A stretch of 64,000 bases of DNA from Histoplasma ohiense. Taxonomy: Eukaryota; Ascomycota; Eurotiomycetes; Onygenales; Ajellomycetaceae. The stretch's first letter is position 1. Every line of letters starts with the position of its first letter. Shown here one piece after another: positions 21,424 through 32,515 of this stretch. The notes beneath the pieces were generated by a model. The model searched no databases and was not told where the DNA came from. It worked only from the letters and a program-made list of their open reading frames with translations. The stretch is from the NCBI GenBank assembly GCA_017607445.1, contig JAEVHH010000006.1:2542001-2606000 (forward strand), written 5' to 3'. Both the position numbers and the translations under genes were made by a program.

Positions 21424-24400
21424 TTGTGTGTCTATAATTATCAGTTCTGCTTGCAGGATTTGTCTGTCGCACACATGATATGGTTTGAGAAGAGAAACAT
21501 GGAATACAGAATGAATTTCTTTATATTGCAGTGTGAGTTTCAGTTTGTACATCTGTGTATCATGGATATCAATTATTTGAAAGAGACTCAAAAATCAATG
21601 ATCTAGTTTGAGTGAGAGTTGCAAGGTGGATATATTTTTTGCACACAGCATTACTCAGTCTTCTATCTTAAAGCTTTTTGATATATGATGCTGATTGTAA
21701 TACTTTTTCTCAGCTGCTTTGACAGCTTTCAGACATTCTTGAATTTTGTTCTCTGCTTGCTTCATCTGTTCCACTTGTTCCATTGCTGATTTTGACACAC
21801 TCATGCTTGAGGGTTCCACATCTATGTGAAGTTCAGTTGGTCGGCTGATCATTGCTTCAGATGATGTCATTTTTATCAATGCATGGAAGATGTTGTTATA
21901 TGCCCATTGCATCAGAGGAATCCATTCTATCCAATTATCTTGCTGGTAGCTGCAATATGTGTGAAGATAATATTCAATCACCTGGTTCAATCATTCTGTC
22001 TGGCCGTCGGTTTGCGGGTGGAATGCCGTTGATAATTTTCATCAGACATGGAGCAGGTAATATAATGTCAATCAAAACTTGCTATTTATTAATGAATCTC
22101 AGTCACTAATAATATTCACAGATAGATCAAAGTTCTTCACAACCCTTCATACAATAATATCTGCAAGTCCTTCTGCATCTAGCTCTGAAGATGTGGGCAC
22201 AATTATGATTCATTTGATGAATAAATCAACAAATACAACAATAGTATTATAGGTTTGACTTCTCTTTTTATTATCTGACAGACCTTCAATAAAGTCCATG
22301 CTAATTGTATGTCATTTCTTATCTGGCACTGAATGTGGTTGTAGCAATCCATACAGCTTGTGCTGCAGTATCTTGACACATTGATAAATATCACAAATTC
22401 TCACATATTCTGCAATCTCATCACTTATACCATGTCACAAGTACTTGTGTTTGATCATTTCAATGATCTTGTCACATTCAAAATGGCCACCTTGAGGATC
22501 ATTGTGGTTCATTTTCATTATTTCATGTCTTACAGTCTTATCTTGTGATACATAGACTTTATCATCTTTTCTGAGCAGATCATCTTTATCTACTACTCAG
22601 ATTGAATAATTATCTACACTAGCATCACTCATCTCTAGTCTTCTGTGAAGTTCAGACATGCTGGTGTCTCTATTCTGAATCTGCAGTAAGAGTTCAATGA
22701 TAGATTCAGCTATCTCTTTGTGATAGACTGTCTTGAACTCAAATATCTTGACAGCTAGAATCTGTGGCATCAGAGTCTCTAGATTTAATCTCATAACATC
22801 TGTGATCTCATTCTCATCCACAGATGTGTTCTTTATTCTGCAGAGATTGTTGTCATCAATGACTATAGACCTCTTCATCCAACAATTTTCATTAGCTTAC
22901 AGATCTTTTCACATCATCTTGACACATTGATCTAACTTTGTATTTTCTTTTGTCTTTAGTGACTTAAAGATTCTCTTACACAGCTTCTCTTACAGAGTAG
23001 AGAGCTCTGTCAAGAGAGCTGCATGTTTTACAAAATCTGAGCAACAACTTGGTGCATCTGCAGAATTATTTTTCCCAGAATGGTGCTCTATTTCAAAATT
23101 GAACACTGAGAGCATTTCCATTCAGTGAATCTGACACTCATTTAGCTGCTTCATCATCATGAAGTGCTGAAGGTTGACATGATCAGATAAAACAGTTATT
23201 GAGTGCCTGCTATCATGTAAGTAGTGGTGCCATTGCCTGAAAGCTTCTACAATCAGCAACATTTCTAAATCATATGTTTGATAACATCTTTCTGTTTCTG
23301 TGAGCTTTCTAGACCAAAACACAATTGAGTGTCAGTGATCATCATTCATTAATTGTGATATTACTGTGGTGATTGCAACATCAGATCCATCTGTTTCTAT
23401 ACAGAGTTTTCACTGCAGATCAAAGTGAACCAACAATGATGCTTTTGTAAAGCATTCTTTTAACTGCAAAATTGCATGCTTACAGTTTTTGTCTAACTGA
23501 ACAGATGTGTTATTCTTCCTCCTTTTCATTTCATAATCTTTTAACAATTCAGTCAGGGGTGCTGTTATTATCAAGAACTTGTATATGAATTGATGATAGA
23601 AATTGACAAATTCTAGAAATATTTGCAATTCATTTATAGTTTGTGGTTCTGACCAATCTAGAATTGTGTTGACACAGTGTTTCTCAACAGTAATGCTCTG
23701 TGTGATAACCACAAAACTCAAAAATCCAATTTCTGTTGCATGGAACATACACTTACTAAGTTTGGCATATAGTCTCCATCGCCTTAACCATTCCAGCACA
23801 TTCTTAACATGGACGACATGTTCATCAAGTGTGTTTGAATAGATTATGATATCATCAAGATAAGCCACACAATATACATCTAAAAGGTCACTGAGGGCTT
23901 TGTTGATATAAGATTGAAAAGTTGCAGGGGCATTGGTTAGCTCAAAAGATAAGACTAGATATTCAAAATGTTCATATTGTGTTCAAAATGCTGTTTTTCA
24001 TTCATCCTCTGCTCATATGTGAATTCTATGATATGTGTCTCTAAGATTCAGTTGTGTATATATTTTGGCACCTGCTAATCTATCAAGTATTTCACTTATC
24101 AAGGGCAGTGGATATTGATTCTTGACTGTTATTTCATTCAATCCTCAATAATCTACACAAAGACACAGAGTTCCATCTTTCTTCAGTGTGAATAACACTG
24201 ACACACTGGCTGGGCTCTTGAACAGATGTATCCAATTCTTCTCTAACATCTTTTCAATATATTCTTGAAGGACAGAGAGTTCTTGAGGTGATAAGTTATA
24301 TATCAGTTGGTATGGGGGTTCCTTGCCAGGTTTGAGCTCTATGACATGATCATGAGATGCATATTCCACATCAGATATGTCTTCTCAGAATACATCAAGA

Positions 24401-26009
24401 TAATCTTTATAATCATCTGAGATATTTGACTCAGTTGCTGCACTCGCAGCTTGTAATGGTAAGGCGGTGAATATAATATTGCCATCATCAATTAGTGTTG
24501 CGAATTCTTTAGCAGTATCCAGGTGCACATGATTAATATTCAACACTTTTCTATAGATTCAGCATCTTCACACTCAGTTGATATCAGAGTTCACAGCTTC
24601 CAACCACAGCATGCTCAAAATTATGTCATATCCACTAATGTCAGCCTCTTTGAAATGGTGGAATCCTTTTCAGAGAATGTGTTCATCATTGATAATCTTC
24701 ATTGCAGCTCTTTGTTGTTCATATGATTTAATCTTATGATTATCAACTGCTTCCACTACTTTTGATTTACCTTCTGCCTTTGAGAAATATTTTGATGCCC
24801 AGGTGTGGGACACAAAGTTCACATCCATGCCAGAATCCACTAGTGTTCACACCATCAATCATTCCACTTCTGTCAGCATCCATGTATTCATCACCAATAA
24901 TTGTTTATCTCACAGCCTAGTTGTTTGTATTCTCAATGCAGCAGCTGCTTCTATGATTGGGATTGCTGATTTTTTGCTTGTCAAACTTGGTTGCACTTTT
25001 CAGAGTGTAATATTCAACAATCATTTGCAACATGACCCTTCTTATGACAGTGAGAACACTTCTTCATTCAGTTATATTTATCTTTCTTGATTTGTTCAGT
25101 TGAACTCATTTGTTCCTCTTGTTTTCTCTTGTTCCGACAGTTGCTAGATTTATCAGAACAACACTGATTCTCTATGAATATTGCAGATCTTTCTTTGCAG
25201 ATAGCATGCTGTTGCTCTGATATATTTTCCTCAAAAGTCTGTAGAGTTTGAAGCAACTCTTTGTAGTTCTGAGGCTCTTGATTTCAACAGTTGAGTTCTG
25301 TGCATAATATCTTCAACATCTTACTATGCAAGTTATCCATTCTTTGTTCTTTGCTATATGGGGGTAAGTAGTATTCTCAGTCTTTGAGATATTTAGAGAA
25401 ATCATGTATCAATTGCCATTCTTGTTGCTTCACATCTTGAAACTTTTGACTTGCTAATCAATGCTGGTTCTGTGGATTGTTAATTTGCATTTCTAGATGT
25501 GATAACATATTGTCAAAAGTTAACAGTGTTGCTTCTCCATGTCTCTCATACAATGATACAAAATTCAACCATTTCTGCTTAATGTGGGTGTCAAGATAGA
25601 GTTTAGCATCATTTATCTTGTGTTCTTTCTTTCAATAATACTGATGATGGTGTGTAAAGAGAGTCAACATGCGATCTTTATAGTTCTTGAATTCTAACAT
25701 ATTTTTTCCTTGATAATAGTTCTTAATCTCCAACCTTGGTGGTGTTTCATTATCATCATTCATATCATTCACAGATCAATTTTGCGGCAGTTCTGTGGTG
25801 ATATTCTGAGTTAATTGAGGTTTGATGAGAGTATCTCCATGAATCTGCACTTCCAACTTGTTGAGCTGCTGTTGTGCATGCAGAATAGCTAATTGCTGCT
25901 CTCATTCATGAATTTGATCATTCAACTGTTGCAAACATGCATTGTGATCATCAGAGGCAGTAGAAGATTCAGATTGATTTTCAAGAGATCTTGCACATGT
26001 TGAAACCAT
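21424..26009 (-). pseudogene. gypsy B gag-pol polyprotein, degenerate
   Basis: The start is taken as ATG at 26009, 106 bp inside the 5' LTR. Domains run in order: Gag (25300-25950), a CCHC knuckle CSHCHKKGHVANDC near 25018-25059, an aspartic protease region (24500-24950), reverse transcriptase (CVDY at 24145; AYLDDIIIYS near 23840-23868), RNase H with VFWSRKLTETERCYQTYDLE and LSDHVNLQHFM (23122-23322), and integrase (22900-21424) with NQVIEYYLHTY and a C-terminal VFHVSLLKPYH. The order protease-RT-RNase H-integrase is the gypsy order. In-frame stops are nearly all TGA, at expected Trp sites (for example DE-stop-KTAF, IH-stop-MEML) or Arg sites (DY-stop-GLN, F-stop-TQY). No chromodomain was recognised at the end. 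Confidence 0.85.
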
Positions 26010-26114
26010 CTTGCATGTTTTAACTAATGTTGCGTGTTTTAACTAACATTGCATGCTTTATTGTAGGTGTGTGTAACAACAGACCACTCAAATAAAGTTA
26101 AGAGTGATTAGAAT

Positions 26115-26385
26115 TGTAAGAGATGGTTGTAGGTATAATTATGAGAGTAGTGTGAAGTATGTATGTAGAATGTTAAGAAGGTAGCAATCTCTATTACTCA
26201 AAGCTAATTGCTGATCTCCTAATATCTACAGATATCAGTGAGCATTATATAGGCGACCATCATGCACTACAGCTGTCTATGATGCCATGTGCTATGTCTC
26301 TCTTCATTAATTCTGATGTGTTCTGTGTTCTTCTATCGCCACATAGCTATTTCCTAATATAGATATCTCCGTTGCGCCTATTACA
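26115..26385 (-). repeat. gypsy B 5' LTR (271 bp)
   Basis: It begins TGTAAGAGATGG and ends CGCCTATTACA on the plus strand. It pairs with 19242-19512 and is followed by AGTTA at 26386-26390. Confidence 0.88.
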
Positions 26386-26390
26386 AGTTA

Positions 26391-26430
26391 ATTGTATAAA
26401 TTGATTACTAATGAATGTTAATCTGTCATA
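26391..26430 (-). repeat. gypsy A 3' LTR, last 40 bp
   Basis: It continues the LTR interrupted at 19241: ATTGATTACTAATG and TGTTAATCTGTCATA match TTGATTACTAACG and TGCTAACCCGTCACA at 31962-31991 apart from transitions. Together with 18748-19241 it makes 534 bp, the same length as the 5' LTR. Confidence 0.82.
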
Positions 26431-26446
26431 TTATCCCCCTCTATCA
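26431..26446 (-). other. gypsy A polypurine tract
   Basis: On the minus strand GATAGAGGGGGATAA lies directly before the 3' LTR, the expected place for plus-strand priming. Confidence 0.65.
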
Positions 26447-26454
26447 GAGTGAGT

Positions 26455-29400
26455 GAGAACTCATAGATGTCAAGAATGATGATGTTCTTCAAAATGAACA
26501 CAAATTCTCAGATTGAATAATCATATTCTATTCATTTGATGAGATATTTACAGTGATGATGATTGATTCTATTGTCAAGAATTGCTTTGATTTCTCATTT
26601 GAGTTTATTATCTTCTTCTATAATGACAGATGACTGTCAATTGAAGATTCTCTGAGAGAGGAATGAATCCTCAGCTGTGGATTGAAGCAGGTTTGTATGA
26701 AAGATATTGTGAATGTCAGATGAAATGTTGAGTTGATAATTATATATATCTAATATTTTCTTCACTGTATATTTGATGTGATGATAATCTAGTGTATGTG
26801 AGAAATGATCTATTTTTATATTCTTGAGATCTAGTCAGATTTTGTCTTTTATATAATATTGAGTTGCAGAACTTCTTCTGATGTTTGTTTGATTTTTATA
26901 ATTTTGCTGAGTGCTGATTATTGAAGCTTCTGCTCATTCACAGATTTTCTTCAGTTTATTTATGATATTCTCTGTCATCTGTATGAAGCTGCAGATGTAT
27001 GTGGTTTCTCAGAGAGTCTCAGAGAAATTCAGAATCTCTAAGTTGTATCTGTGTAGAAAAAAGAATGAGTTTACATCTGTTGTAGCAGAATCTTGACTGT
27101 TAATCACAATCTCAGTATGTGGCAGCAGATTGCTTCAGTTGTTTTGTATATAATTGCAGAACTTATGAAAAATGTTCTTTACTGTTTATATCATTCTCTC
27201 AGTAGCTTCATCAGTCTCTAAGTGATACACTATTGACAACTTTTGTTCAATTTTTAGCAATTGATATACACAGGCTCAGAGTGTGCTGATGAATTGACTG
27301 TTTCTATCTGACACAATGAATGAAGACAGACTGTGTATATGATAGAATGAGCTTCTGATGAAGATGTCTGCAACTACTTTGATGTTCATTTTGTCACAGA
27401 GCTGTAGTATTACACTCTTACTGAGTTGATTGACAATGACTAGAATGTTTGTAGAATCTTCACTCTCAGATAAGAAAACTGTAAAATTAATAGCTATATC
27501 ATATCAAGTTCAGTTGAAGACAGATAGAAGCTTCAGCATCTCTTTTTGATATTTACATCATACTGTCACTGAGCTGCAGCAATCACAGTTGTGTATGAAT
27601 CAGTATATGTCTTTCAATATATCTGGTCAGTAGAATTCTTGAGCAATAATGTTGTACATGATTTCACATTCTGAGTGCTCAGTCATTGATGAGTCATGAA
27701 TTTCTTGCATGATTTGTGTTCATAGAGATTCTGAATCAGAGATCCATTGTCTATCTCAAAAGTATAAGCAGTTGTCATTGTCAATCAAACATGCTGAGAT
27801 ATTCATTCTTGAGTATACATCTGTGAAGAATTGAGATGCTTTGTTTTGTATGACTTCAGCAGCTTGTTATTAGAATTCATCTGCTTCTACTGCTAGTCTT
27901 CATTATTCTTTGAGTGAGGGTTCTTGAACTTGAAACTGATTGATATATATGTGGGGTTTGTCTGATTGTGTAGAACTTTCTATAATTGTGAGGTTGATTA
28001 ACTGATGCTCTTGATGTTTTCATCTGTCATCTAAGTCATCAAATGATATATCTTGTTCTCAGTGGAACAGAGCATCCACAAGAGTGTTCTCTACTTCAGA
28101 TTGATAACAAATTGTGAATGAAAAATGACTAAGAAACAATGATCAATACATATGTTTTTTAATGAGCTTACAAGTGATTGTGAAGTATTCTAAATTCTTA
28201 TGATTAATAACAATCTCAAACTTCTCAACACTCATAAATTCAGACTCTCATTTCTCAAGATATTGTATGATCACTAGAAGCTTCTTGTTGTAGATCTTGT
28301 AGTTGCATTCAGTGAGTGACATCTTTTTCAAGATAAAGACACAGAGTTGTAGAATATTTTTGTTATTATATTGTATTAGTGCTCTGTCTACTACATAATC
28401 TGAGGCATCTGTTTTGAGAATTGTATGCTTATCTGAATTGAATGATTGCAGTATTGAGATGCTTGTGAATATATGCTTCAGCTTTTTGAATGCTGTGTCT
28501 GCTTTGTCAGTTCATTGAAATACAGTGTCTTTTCAGATCAGATTCATCAGTGATTGTACAATATTGAAAAAGTCTTTGATGAATCTTTGATAGAAGTTGA
28601 TGAATTCTAGAAAGCTTCTAGTCTCTTTTACTGAGACTGATGTCTCTCAGTTGAGAATTGCTTCCATCTTCTTAGAATTCATGCATACATCTTTTTCAGC
28701 TTCAATGATGAATTCTAGATAGGTTGTAGACTTGATCTTGAAGTTGCATTTGTCAATGTTCACTTGCAGTTCAACTTTATGTAGACAGTCAAGCATTTGT
28801 TGTATGTACTTGCAATGCTCAGTGAGCAGTTCATCAGTGAAGATCAGAATATTGTTCATATACACTGAAATGATCTTGTTGAGCAGATCTTGTAGAGCTC
28901 AGTTAATGTATTTCTGAAACATACTTGAGATGTTTGCTAATTCAAAGAGAGTCACTGTTCATTTGTATAATTCATAACATGTATGAAAAATGATTAGCCA
29001 TTCATCACCTTCATTAATCCTTATTTTATAGAAGACTGCAGAGATGTCAAGCTTTGTAAATCATTTTACTTTTTCTATTTGTTTGAATATTTTGTTGATG
29101 AGTGAGAGAGAATATTGATTCTTCTGTGTAATCTTGTTGAGTTCTTGATAGTCAATGCAGAATCATAAGTCTTCTTCTGATTTCTTTGTGAACAGTACAG
29201 ATGCTGCAGTGGATGAGTTGTTAATATGAATGAAGTTTTTGTTCAGTAATCTGTTGAGTGTTTTTTGTAGAATGAAGAGTTTGTTGTGTGATATACTGTA
29301 GAGAGAACTTCAGAGTGATTGTGAGTTCTTACTGTTTTTCTTGATAAGCTCAATTGTATGATCTATACTGAGTTTTTGATGAGAGAGAAGCTTTTCAGCT

Positions 29401-31063
29401 TCTTTCTCATTGAACACATCTGTAAAGTCTTTGTATAATTTGAATAGTTTCTTGTATAGTTTCTTGAGATCTTTGAGTTCTAACTTTTCTAATGCTTTTT
29501 TGATATTCATCATACTAGCAGTGAATACTTGAATGTTCTTCTTCTCATGTGCTTGATGAGTTAGTAGTTTGTATGCTTCTGCTGATATCTGAATGAGATC
29601 AGTGGTTCTATTGACATTCTTCTTGTAAATATGATCATTTTCTGAGAAAATAAGACAGCAGTTGTATGTGTTCAACAAGGTTTCAAATTCTGTGAGTCAT
29701 GATAGACTGAGTATTAGATTGTATTCAAGGTCTTGTATTTTATATATGTATACATTCTTTTTCTTGTGTTCTTCTATATTGATGTTAAATCTTACCATGT
29801 TGTAGAAGACTGATTCTCTGAGATCATCAAATTCACTAAGTTTATACAGTTTGAGAAAGAGAATACACTGAAGCTTATACTTCTCAATCAGCTGAGTGTC
29901 TATAAGAGTGTAATGAAGAAAACCACTGTCTATCATTGCTCATATATTGACTAGACTATTTATAATGACAGAGATTATGATTGCATTCACTTGCATCTTC
30001 TGCTTGAATCTTCAGCTAGTTTTCTGCTTCTTGAGCTCTCATTCATATTTTAGAGTGAGAGTTTGTCTTTTTTCTGTTCTTGTCTGTCTGCAGGTGACAC
30101 AGCATTCACATATGTGAGAGGTTTACTCAGAGTGATTACATTTGAATATTGATTCACAAAGTGCTCTGACTTGTTGCAGTGTATGCAGACTTCTCTGATG
30201 ATTCAATCAGCAGTGTTCTTCTCTGAGATGTTGGAGATTCTCAAATGATTTGTGTTTACATGTGAAACTCAGTTCATTGATTCTGATTCAGAGATGAAGG
30301 ATGCTGCAGAGTGGTTTGAGATGTATATATTTATTTGATGAAATTCTCTGTGATTTTGAAGTATGTGGAACTGAGACAGATTGTTGTTCAACAGATGAAG
30401 ATCAGCACAGAATTCACTGTATATTGAAAGCTTCAGATACTCTATACTTTGATTATGCAACTGAAAGTTCAAATTCTTGAACAATATATTGATTTTGATG
30501 ATGTTGTTTCAGTCTTGCTCATCTGCTTCTAGAAGCTTGTGATCAAATTCAGAAAGATAAGTTATCAATGTGATATTTATCTGATGAGTTTGATTAAGTC
30601 AGTCTAATGTCTTGGCTTGAAGTGTAGAATTGAGGAAGAGAGAGTTGAATTGTTGAAAAACTAGCTCTGATGTATGCTGATGATTCTAGCAATGACTTAT
30701 TCAGAGTTGAAATTTTGCTAACACATCATCATTCAATCTGCTATGAATATACCACACTTGATTGGATAGTGAGTCTATTGCTTGTTTATTGATGTTCAAT
30801 TTGATATTTGTTTTTGACTTCCACATGAGATAGAGTGCTAGATCTCTTTTGTATTTATTGAGAATTGAAAGCTTCTCTCTTGAGAGCTTTTTGTAAGATG
30901 TGAGTGTAGAAGAAATGATGAATGTGAAAATATTCATTTCAGCAAATTGTTATTGCAATTCAGTCATCTGTAGTGTCTGCTGCTGAAGAATGCTTTGTAG
31001 ATCTAAGTTATCATCCACTGTGTTTGAGTGTAGCAGATGTTTGTAGAATTGCTCATAATTCAT
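26455..31063 (-). pseudogene. gypsy A gag-pol polyprotein with C-terminal chromodomain, degenerate
   Basis: The start is taken as ATG at 31063. Gag covers about 31063-30150, ending in a knuckle read as CIHCNKSEHFVNQY, whose last Cys is replaced by Tyr. A protease MIDSGF motif is at 29936. Reverse transcriptase follows at 29300-28640; its catalytic YxDD box reads YMNN near 28851-28862, so both metal-binding Asp residues are lost. RNase H and integrase follow (FY-stop-PDI, HNCDCC, IVSDRNSQF), with KI-stop-LDLKNIK in the integrase C-terminus. A chromodomain-like end CKYLIK-stop-IEYDYSI-stop-EF lies at about 26500-26570, where chromodomains have Trp at both stops. Chromodomains of chromoviruses bind histone marks and steer insertion to heterochromatin. 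Confidence 0.82.
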
Positions 31064-31457
31064 TTTGATATCTAAGAATATATAATAAAAAAAAAGAAAA
31101 GAAATACTTATAGACATTTGATTCTCTTGCAGACACTATTTGCAGTATTGTGATGCTAAGCTTGATCAAGCTTCTTCATGAATGCTATTTGCAGCATTAC
31201 AGTTCATAGACACTTGAGCCTTGTAGAATATAGTTGATTGTATTTTGAATGCTTAGATATGATAGTCTATATAACTAATGATAGAGACATTCAGACTCAT
31301 GAGAGATCTCTTGTAATGACTAGACACTCAGATCTATAAATGACACACTCAGATGTAAGAACTGATAACAAAACACTCAGATCTTAAATAATGCATTCAG
31401 ATATAAGAACTAATAACAAAACACTCAGATCTAAAATACAGAAGAATCAATTTGTAA

Positions 31458-31991
31458 TGTAATGAGTGTATTTTGATTAATGATTTGATACTATTCTAAT
31501 TACAGATTATGAATTGATTAAGAAAAGAAAGAGAAAAGAAATCAGAAGAAAAAATTATACAAAGAGAATTCTTATAGAGAAAAGTTCAGAGTGAAAGAAT
31601 ATCAGAAGTCACTCCACAGTGAAGCACAGAGCAGAAGAACATTAAAAAATATGTGTAAGAATTGTTAGAGACTATATAAGTGCAGAGTGTGAGATGGGAG
31701 AATCATTGAGAGCTACATGAAAGAATTGTTAGAGACTATATGAGTGTGGAACACAGAGTGAGAGAATGTTAGAAGCTACATGGAAGAATTGTTAGAGACT
31801 ACATGAGCACAGAGCACAGAGTGGAAGAATGTTAAGAGCTATGCAGAAGAATTGTTAGAAACTACACAAGTGTGGAGCACAGAGTGGAAGAACATCAAGG
31901 GTTACACAAGGTCACAGCGACCAGGAATGAGCGGGTGCAGGAGAGGAGTTGGTTGCGTAAGTTGATTACTAACGGGTGCTAACCCGTCACA
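31458..31991 (-). repeat. gypsy A 5' LTR (534 bp)
   Basis: It begins TGTAATGAGTG and ends ACCCGTCACA and is followed by GATTT (31992-31996). It includes four ~63-bp tandem units with the core GAATTGTTAGA(G/A)ACTA. Confidence 0.87.
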
Positions 31992-32311
31992 GATTTGATT
32001 CCAGTTCATTTCTTAGTGTGATTTCCAGTGGGACCATGATTAGAACAGAAGTGTAAAGTGATTAGAATTATTAAAACATGATTGAAATGAGACTAATAAA
32101 TCTTGATATTTTATGTAAAGTATTGACTATTAAAAATAAGAACATGATCTGGGACTAATCATGATTTTGACTGAAATTTGGTCTCATTCTGATGATTATA
32201 TAATACATATCTAGATATCAATCTGATGATATGATTGGTAGAGATATTATCTCTATCTATTTAAGATATCCCTCGCTGCTAAGCTATCTATCGCTGCCAA
32301 TCTATATAGGG
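31992..32311. repeat. ~408-bp tandem repeat, remainder of unit 3
   Basis: After the GATTT duplication the sequence continues CCAGTTCATTTCTTAGTGTG and the rest of the unit defined at 17895-18747, ending with CAATCTATATAGGG. This shows that gypsy A landed inside a pre-existing array. Confidence 0.82.
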
Positions 32312-32515
32312 TAAATCATGGTCCTGTTTGGTCCCATTTTACAAAATGGGACCAGGACTGATAATTTATAAATAAAACATGATCTGGGACTAGAATTATA
32401 ATATAAATCAATGTAAAGTGACTGATTTGATAAACACTCTATGGGACCAGGACTAAGATATTTGAGAACGGGACTGAGGAAAAATTTGGTCCTAGTCCCA
32501 TGCATGGTCACACGG
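32312..32515. repeat. cluster of inverted repeats with GGGACCA/TGGTCCC cores
   Basis: Perfect 12-bp arms TGGTCCCATTTT and AAAATGGGACCA, separated by 2 bp, lie at 32329-32354. A second, imperfect pair lies at about 32430-32446 (ATGGGACCAGGACTAA) and 32489-32506 (TTTGGTCCTAGTCCCATG), differing by transitions. The same core also occurs at the start of tandem unit 1 (17896-17942). This may be a miniature inverted-repeat element. Confidence 0.6.

Larger units (their letters stand above)
19242..26385 (-). mobile_element. gypsy B, Ty3/gypsy element, full length (7144 bp)
   Basis: Two LTRs of exactly 271 bp (19242-19512 and 26115-26385) and AGTTA duplications bound it. Gag-pol is on the minus strand (about 26009 down to 21424), so the 5' LTR is on the right. 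A purine-rich tract adjoins the 3' LTR. Between the end of pol and the 3' LTR lie about 1.9 kb that hold a plus-strand gene. Compared with gypsy A, longer frames survive and the reverse transcriptase YLDD box is intact, consistent with later insertion. It interrupts the 3' LTR of gypsy A. Confidence 0.9.
18748..31991 (-). mobile_element. gypsy A, chromodomain-type Ty3/gypsy element, full length with nested insert
   Basis: The element is bounded by 534-bp LTRs (18748-19241 continued at 26391-26430, and 31458-31991) and by GATTT duplications. After subtracting the nested gypsy B and its 5-bp duplication, it is about 6095 bp. Gag-pol is on the minus strand, so the 5' LTR is at 31458-31991 and the 3' LTR is the split copy. 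A purine tract sits next to the 3' LTR. Protein domains run gag, zinc knuckle, protease, reverse transcriptase, integrase, chromodomain, all broken by TGA codons. Confidence 0.88.

Noticed and set aside
1..31991. TGA read as Trp (mitochondrial DNA or alternative code)
   Set aside because: TGG codons are also present in the same frames, several TGA codons sit at Arg rather than Trp positions, and nuclear genes in the window such as PAM17 end with TGA. Point mutation explains the pattern better.
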